Shown here: piece by piece, positions 6,840 to 9,412 of the stretch
How positions within the stretch are numbered: position 1 is the stretch's first letter
Layout: each line of letters starts with the position of its first letter
Program-made: the position numbers and the translations under genes
Notes under the pieces: generated by a model
The model's database searches: none
Told to the model about the DNA's origin: nothing
Seen by the model: the letters and a program-made list of their open reading frames with translations, nothing else
Source: Salinibacterium sp.
GTDB lineage: Bacteria; Actinomycetota; Actinomycetes; Actinomycetales; Microbacteriaceae
Length of the DNA: 9,412 nucleotides
NCBI GenBank assembly: GCA_004297555.1
Contig: SCSV01000139.1
Coordinates: forward strand, 1-9,412
Direction of reading: 5' to 3'

Positions 6840-8005
6840 GCGAACAGAGCGTCATCACGCCCACGGTTCGGCGCACCGCGCTGCGCTCACTGTTCTGGGT
6901 GGGCGTCGCTCTCTTCACGCTGCTCTTCGCCTTCATCGCACTGGCCATCGCCGGCGGACAGGTGGAGGGCGTCGACCTTTCCGCGTCCAACCCGGCACCG
7001 CCCGGAGCGATGGCCGTCGCCGAAGTGCTGCGCCACCATGGCGTGAACGTCACCGAGACGTCGAGCTTGAGGCAGACGGACGCCGCCATCGACGACGCTG
7101 CCGCCACAACGCTCTTCATCTACGACCCCGACAGCCTGCTCAGTCGAAAGCAGCTTCAGCGCGCCGCGGGGCTCGCCAACCACGTCGTGATCGCCGACCC
7201 CGCCTTCGATCAACTTCGCGCGATCGCACCCGGCGTCGCCCAGGCCGGCCCGGTGACCAAGATCGTCAAAGCGGATTGCGGCATCACCGCCATCATGAAA
7301 GCGGGCACGGTCAGTGGCACGGTCACCGGCTACCGCGTGGTCACGGCCAAGAATGCAACGCGGTGCCTGGGCAGCGGCGACGGGGTGTATTCACTCATCC
7401 AGCTCACTGCAGACGGCAACCGCACAACGATTCTGGGGGCGACGGATGCCCTCACCAACGAACATGCCACCGAGGCCGGTAACGCGGCACTCGCCCTCAA
7501 CCTGCTCGGTGAAAAGCAGAACCTCGTCTGGTACCTGCCGAGTTTGGACGATGTCGCAGCGGGCGGCGGCCCCACCCTTGCCCAGCTCACACCGGCATGG
7601 GTCACGCCGGTCATGGCCCTACTCCTGCTCACCTTCATAGCGGCGGCGGTGTGGCGCGGCCGGCGGTTCGGGCCACTGGTGATCGAGAACCTTCCCGTGG
7701 TAGTTCGGGCGAGCGAGACGATGCTCGGGCGGGCCCGCCTCTACGAGCGCTCGTCAGCGCGCTTGCGAGCGCTCGATTCGCTGAGAATCGGCACCATTCA
7801 ACGACTCGCCTCATTGTGCGGCTTGCCACGTCTCGCCACGGTTGACGCGGTGATCGCGACAGTGGCCGAGATTGTGGACCTTCAGCCGGCCGAAGTGCGG
7901 CGCATCCTGGTCGACGCTGAGCCCCGCACGGACCGCGAACTGCTGACACTCTCCGACGCTCTGTTGTCGCTTGAGCGCAGCGCGGCCGACGAGATTCGCG
8001 CCTGA
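6836..8005 (+). CDS. DUF4350 domain-containing membrane protein
   Basis: A 389-residue protein whose ATG overlaps the DUF4129 stop (ATGA, 6836-6839). A cytoplasmic N-terminus with VRRTALR precedes membrane segment 1 at about 19-40. A large region, 42-253, is predicted extracytoplasmic and contains the DUF4350 fold: PPGAMAVAEVLRHHGVNV, then LFIYDPDSLLS and NHVVIADPAFDQL, a Rossmann-like alternation. Membrane segment 2 at about 255-273 (WVTPVMALLLLTFIAAAVW) is followed by RGRRFGPLV and a basic, helical cytoplasmic tail of about 115 residues. The outer region has two cysteines, C148 and C177, that could form a disulfide. The family is constantly found between DUF4129 and MoxR genes in actinobacteria, and its function is not established. 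Confidence 0.88.
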   Translation: MSEQSVITPTVRRTALRSLFWVGVALFTLLFAFIALAIAGGQVEGVDLSASNPAPPGAMAVAEVLRHHGVNVTETSSLRQTDAAIDDAAATTLFIYDPDSLLSRKQLQRAAGLANHVVIADPAFDQLRAIAPGVAQAGPVTKIVKADCGITAIMKAGTVSGTVTGYRVVTAKNATRCLGSGDGVYSLIQLTADGNRTTILGATDALTNEHATEAGNAALALNLLGEKQNLVWYLPSLDDVAAGGGPTLAQLTPAWVTPVMALLLLTFIAAAVWRGRRFGPLVIENLPVVVRASETMLGRARLYERSSARLRALDSLRIGTIQRLASLCGLPRLATVDAVIATVAEIVDLQPAEVRRILVDAEPRTDRELLTLSDALLSLERSAADEIRA

Positions 8006-8024
8006 CCGAACCCACCCGAATAAT

Positions 8025-8031
8025 AGGAAAG
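8025..8031 (+). promoter_or_regulatory. Shine-Dalgarno of moxR
   Basis: AGGAAAG lies nine bases before the ATG at 8041, in the 35-base gap after the DUF4350 gene. It is the only clear independent ribosome site in the plus-strand operon, whose other visible internal joints overlap or nearly touch. The local AT-rich patch (AATAATAGGAAAG) does not form a convincing promoter. Confidence 0.7.
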
Positions 8032-8040
8032 AATTGGCCC

Positions 8041-8997
8041 ATGACTGACGCTCAATTGCGCGAATCCTTCGCGAACCTTCGCACCGAGGTAGGCAAGGCG
8101 GTCGTCGGTCAAGACGCTGCCGTGACCGGGCTCACCATCGCCCTGCTGGTGGGAGGGCATGTGCTGCTCGAGGGAGTGCCGGGGGTCGCGAAGACGCTGC
8201 TCGTGCGAACCCTCAGCCACGCGCTCAAGCTCGAAACCAAGAGGGTGCAATTCACCCCCGACCTGATGCCCGGCGATGTGAGCGGATCGCTCGTCTATGA
8301 CACCAAGGCCGGCGAGTTCGAGTTTCGCGAGGGCCCGGTGTTCACGAACATCCTGCTCGCCGACGAGATTAACCGCACGCCACCGAAAACGCAGTCCGCG
8401 CTGCTGGAGGCGATGGAAGAGCGCCAGGTCTCGGTCGATGGTGTGACCCGCCCTCTGCCGGTGCCGTTCATGGTGGCCGCAACAATGAACCCGATCGAGT
8501 ACGAAGGCACCTACACCCTGCCCGAAGCGCAACTCGACCGCTTTCTGCTCAAGCTCGTGCTCGATGTTCCGGAGCGCGAGAGCGAAGTCGAGGTGCTCAC
8601 TCGCCACGCATCGGGCTTCAATCCCCGCGATCTCGCCGCTGCTGGGGTCAGCCCCGTGCTCGATGCCGCTCAGCTCGCTGCCGCGCAGGCCGCTGTTGCG
8701 AAGGTCGGCGCGAGCGCCGACGTGCTCGGCTACGCCGTGGATCTGGCTCGCGCCACGCGGCAGAGCCCGTCGGTGAAGCTCGGCGTCAGCCCCCGCGGCA
8801 CCACCGCGCTCTTGGCAGCAACCAAGGCCTGGGCCTGGTTGAACGGTTTCGATGCCATCACGCCCGACCATGTGCAAGCGATGGCTCTGCCCGTGCTGCG
8901 CCACCGCATCCAGTTGCGACCTGAGGCCGAACTCGAAGGGGTGTCCGCCGATTCGATTCTGCGATCGATCCTGCAGCAAGTGCAGGTACCGATCTAA
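8041..8997 (+). CDS. moxR: MoxR family AAA+ ATPase
   Basis: A 318-residue ATPase of standard MoxR length. VVGQD at 21-25 opens the AAA+ module. The Walker A variant EGVPGVAKT (44-52, K51) is typical of MoxR, not a defect. Walker B is ILLADEINR (104-112, D108/E109), followed by TPPKTQSALLEAMEERQVS. Sensor 1 is in VAATMNP (N150) and an arginine finger in PEAQLDRF (R167). The C-terminal lid lies at about 240-318, with LGVSPRGTTALL near 253-264. MoxR proteins act as chaperone-like ATPases that help mature or insert metal ions into partner proteins, commonly with a DUF58 or VWA-domain partner. Here that partner is encoded immediately downstream. All catalytic residues appear intact. The substrate is unknown. 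Confidence 0.95.
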   Translation: MTDAQLRESFANLRTEVGKAVVGQDAAVTGLTIALLVGGHVLLEGVPGVAKTLLVRTLSHALKLETKRVQFTPDLMPGDVSGSLVYDTKAGEFEFREGPVFTNILLADEINRTPPKTQSALLEAMEERQVSVDGVTRPLPVPFMVAATMNPIEYEGTYTLPEAQLDRFLLKLVLDVPERESEVEVLTRHASGFNPRDLAAAGVSPVLDAAQLAAAQAAVAKVGASADVLGYAVDLARATRQSPSVKLGVSPRGTTALLAATKAWAWLNGFDAITPDHVQAMALPVLRHRIQLRPEAELEGVSADSILRSILQQVQVPI

Positions 8998-9014
8998 TGA
9001 TGCCGGGCGCCTGA

Positions 9015-9412
9015 ATGGCTGTCTCTGGTTGGTTCGTACTCCTCGTCGGCCTCGGCGTAGTGCCGCTCGTGGCCACCGGGCAAGCGATTGTCTTCTGGCT
9101 CTGGCTCGCTGCGGTCGCTGTGATCACCATCATCGACCTGGCTTTCGCGGGCTCGCCGCGTCAGGTTGTGCTGCGGCGCGAGCTGCCGCGGCGGGTGCGG
9201 CTGGGTGAAACAGTCGCGTCAACCTTGCTGGTCACAAACACCGGGCGGCGCACGATCCGCGGCCTCGTTCGCGATGGTTGGCCGCCCTCCGCGGGCGCAA
9301 CGCCTCGCCGCGCGCGAATCGACTTGCCGCCAGGTGAAAGACGGGCATTCACGACCATGCTCACCCCGTTCCGGCGCGGCGAGCGCAACGCGGCCCACGT
9401 GACCATCCGATC
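9015..9412 (+). CDS. DUF58 domain-containing protein, N-terminal part (cut by window edge)
   Basis: The frame from the ATG at 9015 is open to the right edge: 132 full codons and two bases. The protein begins MAVSGWFVLLVGLGVVPLVA and has two hydrophobic segments, about 5-21 and 24-45 (AIVFWLWLAAVAVITIIDLA). An external-type beta-rich region follows: RRELPRRVRLGETVASTLL, then VTNTGRRTIRG, LPPGERR and TPFRRGER. This layout, two spans then a beta domain with a LG-E/V...LxVxN-G pattern, is the usual N-terminus of DUF58 proteins that pair with MoxR. The conserved DUF58/VWA-like core would lie beyond the window. It starts 17 bases after moxR with only a weak ribosome site, so it is probably translated by coupling. 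The call rests on N-terminal pattern plus context. Confidence 0.85.
   Translation, partial: MAVSGWFVLLVGLGVVPLVATGQAIVFWLWLAAVAVITIIDLAFAGSPRQVVLRRELPRRVRLGETVASTLLVTNTGRRTIRGLVRDGWPPSAGATPRRARIDLPPGERRAFTTMLTPFRRGERNAAHVTIR

Noticed and set aside
8170..8196. Unusual Walker A in MoxR (GVPGVAKT instead of GxxGxGKT)
   Set aside because: This variant is normal for the MoxR family and does not suggest loss of ATP binding.
7882..8979. A 365-codon minus-strand frame opposite moxR
   Set aside because: moxR on the other strand has every AAA+ motif. The antisense product is histidine-, arginine- and glutamine-rich without any domain.
1..9412. Search for mobile elements, CRISPR arrays, defence or toxin systems, RNA genes and frameshifts
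   Set aside because: The window is filled with intact, syntenic core genes. I saw no transposase, integrase, direct-repeat array, tRNA-like or rRNA-like sequence, or broken reading frame, so no undescribed system is claimed.

Overview
This window is a conserved core-genome segment of a high-GC Gram-positive bacterium, almost certainly an actinobacterium and probably of the Microbacteriaceae type. The evidence is the strong GC bias, GTG/TTG starts, tightly overlapping genes, and above all the actinobacterial signature order mtrA-mtrB-lpqB-comF-hpf. From memory, the same genes occupy the Mycobacterium tuberculosis interval Rv3246c to Rv3241c, just before secA. The family-level placement is inference.

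Layout: positions 1-4876 carry a minus-strand operon read right to left. It holds the response regulator MtrA, the sensor kinase MtrB, the lipoprotein LpqB, a ComF-family phosphoribosyltransferase, and the start of a ribosome hibernation factor (Hpf/RaiA) cut by the left edge. Positions 4877-5010 form a 134-bp divergent control region with one imperfect inverted repeat at 4921-4950. Positions 5011-9412 carry a plus-strand operon. It encodes a six-segment membrane protein with a proline-rich N-terminus (GPDPase membrane-domain type), a DUF4129 protein, a DUF4350 protein, a MoxR AAA+ ATPase, and the N-terminal third or so of a DUF58 protein cut by the right edge. This second set matches the widespread actinobacterial moxR cluster (in M. 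tuberculosis around Rv3689-Rv3695).

How they may work together: MtrB and MtrA sense and control envelope growth and division, with LpqB as a surface accessory lipoprotein. The MoxR/DUF58/DUF4350/DUF4129 set is thought to be a membrane-linked chaperone-like complex that assembles or activates envelope proteins. Placing both operons head to head across one short region suggests shared control, possibly by MtrA, but this is inference. ComF and Hpf are housekeeping genes carried along in the first operon.

Every gene appears intact apart from the two cut by the window edges. I see no mobile element, CRISPR array, tRNA, rRNA, phage gene or sign of recent transfer. I also found no convincing undescribed system; the worthwhile leads are the control region, the start-site questions, and the moxR-DUF58 junction.
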